The position numbers were made by a program, and so were the translations under genes. The notes beneath the pieces are model-generated. The model saw nothing but the letters and a program-made list of their open reading frames with translations. It searched no databases and was not told the origin of the DNA. A DNA stretch of 64,000 bases from Dromaius novaehollandiae (lineage: Eukaryota; Chordata; Aves; Casuariiformes; Dromaiidae): contig NC_088112.1 of assembly GCF_036370855.1 (NCBI RefSeq), positions 13,880,469 through 13,944,468 of the forward strand, given 5' to 3'. Positions 63,512-64,000 of this stretch are shown piece by piece. Each line of letters starts with the position of its first letter. Within the stretch, counting starts at the first letter, position 1.

Positions 63512-64000
63512 CTGTCAAAGGAACATACAACAGGGCAGTGAAAACAATTTGCATTCGCATCTCTCATTTAACATGAGAGAAGGACCAGATACAACTGCCC
63601 TACAGTGAATTTTTTTTACTCTGTTGTTGCTACTGTAGAACAAACTTGCCCATGTATGTCAATCTGTATCCTTTCTGCAGGGATACCCTGCCCCAGTGCA
63701 GTGGGTGAGGAGGATGACAGGGTTACACCCATGCAGCCACCATCTGGGGTAGGTCAGTGGCAGTCTCTTACGCTCACTAGATGTCATTTTACAAAGGCTG
63801 AGCTTTGGTCCCTCATTCTTACCTTCCTGTGGCATCCGCAGAGCACTTCCACTATTACCCTTTCATTTTCAAAGCATGGATGGTTTTATCAGAAGAACAA
63901 CTCTCCTGAATATCCACACACATGATGTGTGGAAGCTGGAGTGCCTTATACGGTTTTATTCTTTCACCAGGTTGTATTTGGAAAGTTTCTGATGCCACAG
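63512..64000 (-). other. OVM: Ovomucoid intron leading to unseen 5' exons
   Basis: Intron sequence upstream of the first domain 1 exon. The short linker exon usual in this family (phase 1 to 0, here 23-26 nt in paralogues) was sought. One donor-like site (GGAAG/gtaaga, minus strand, near 63825) has acceptor-like AGs 23 or 29 nt upstream with the right length modulo 3, but the encoded residues include extra cysteines and do not resemble an ovomucoid linker, so I do not call it. Confidence 0.4.

Noticed and set aside
1-64000. Endogenous retroviruses or other virus-derived elements
   Set aside because: I saw no paired terminal repeats and no recognisable retroviral or other viral protein blocks. 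The only mobile elements supported are CR1-type LINE ends.

Overview
The window is vertebrate nuclear DNA, very probably from a bird. Genes are spliced with GT-AG introns, a CpG-island promoter opens the first gene, there are tails of CR1 LINEs, and the right end carries an ovomucoid gene, the egg-white Kazal inhibitor. The ovomucoid third domain differs from the galliform consensus as I remember it (linker ending EFAT, P1 Leu), which hints at a non-galliform bird; I do not name a species.

Layout. (1) 1-1640 is intergenic. (2) About 1640-15340 is UBLCP1 on the + strand: a CpG island with a non-coding first exon, then ten coding exons totalling 957 nt (318 aa), ending in the last of three possible poly(A) signals near 15.3 kb. 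(3) About 15.4-32.5 kb is a gene desert with an old CR1/L3-like tail, a CR1 3' end (+), a CR1 3' tail (-) and one GC-rich block of unknown meaning. (4) From 32.6 kb to the right edge lies a cluster of Kazal-type serine protease inhibitor genes, all on the - strand: gene A (one domain, 80 aa, 32.6-36.7 kb), gene B (eleven domains, about 655 aa, 40.0-51.0 kb), gene C (one domain, 79 aa, 56.6-58.7 kb) and ovomucoid (OVM/SPINK7, 60.2 kb to beyond 64 kb; its signal exon is outside).

The most striking object is gene B. Nine of its eleven Kazal domains lie in a tandem array of 848-bp units (about 42.59-50.2 kb). Each unit carries the two exons of one domain (125 + 46 nt = 57 codons, phase 0 at both ends), so every copy adds one whole domain without breaking the frame. 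Introns and exons are almost identical between units, so the array is young or still being homogenised. The outermost copy (domain 1) differs in one short patch that covers the reactive-site loop and changes the predicted P1 residue from Ser to Arg.

All four inhibitors share one exon plan: a signal exon ending in phase 1 (unseen for OVM), a 23-26 nt linker exon, then per domain an exon with Cys 1-5 (phase 0 to 2) and a short exon with Cys 6 (usually 46 nt). They are tandem duplicates with different predicted P1 residues (Arg, Ser, Leu, Ile, Lys), so together they would cover trypsin-, chymotrypsin- and elastase-like or subtilisin-like proteases.
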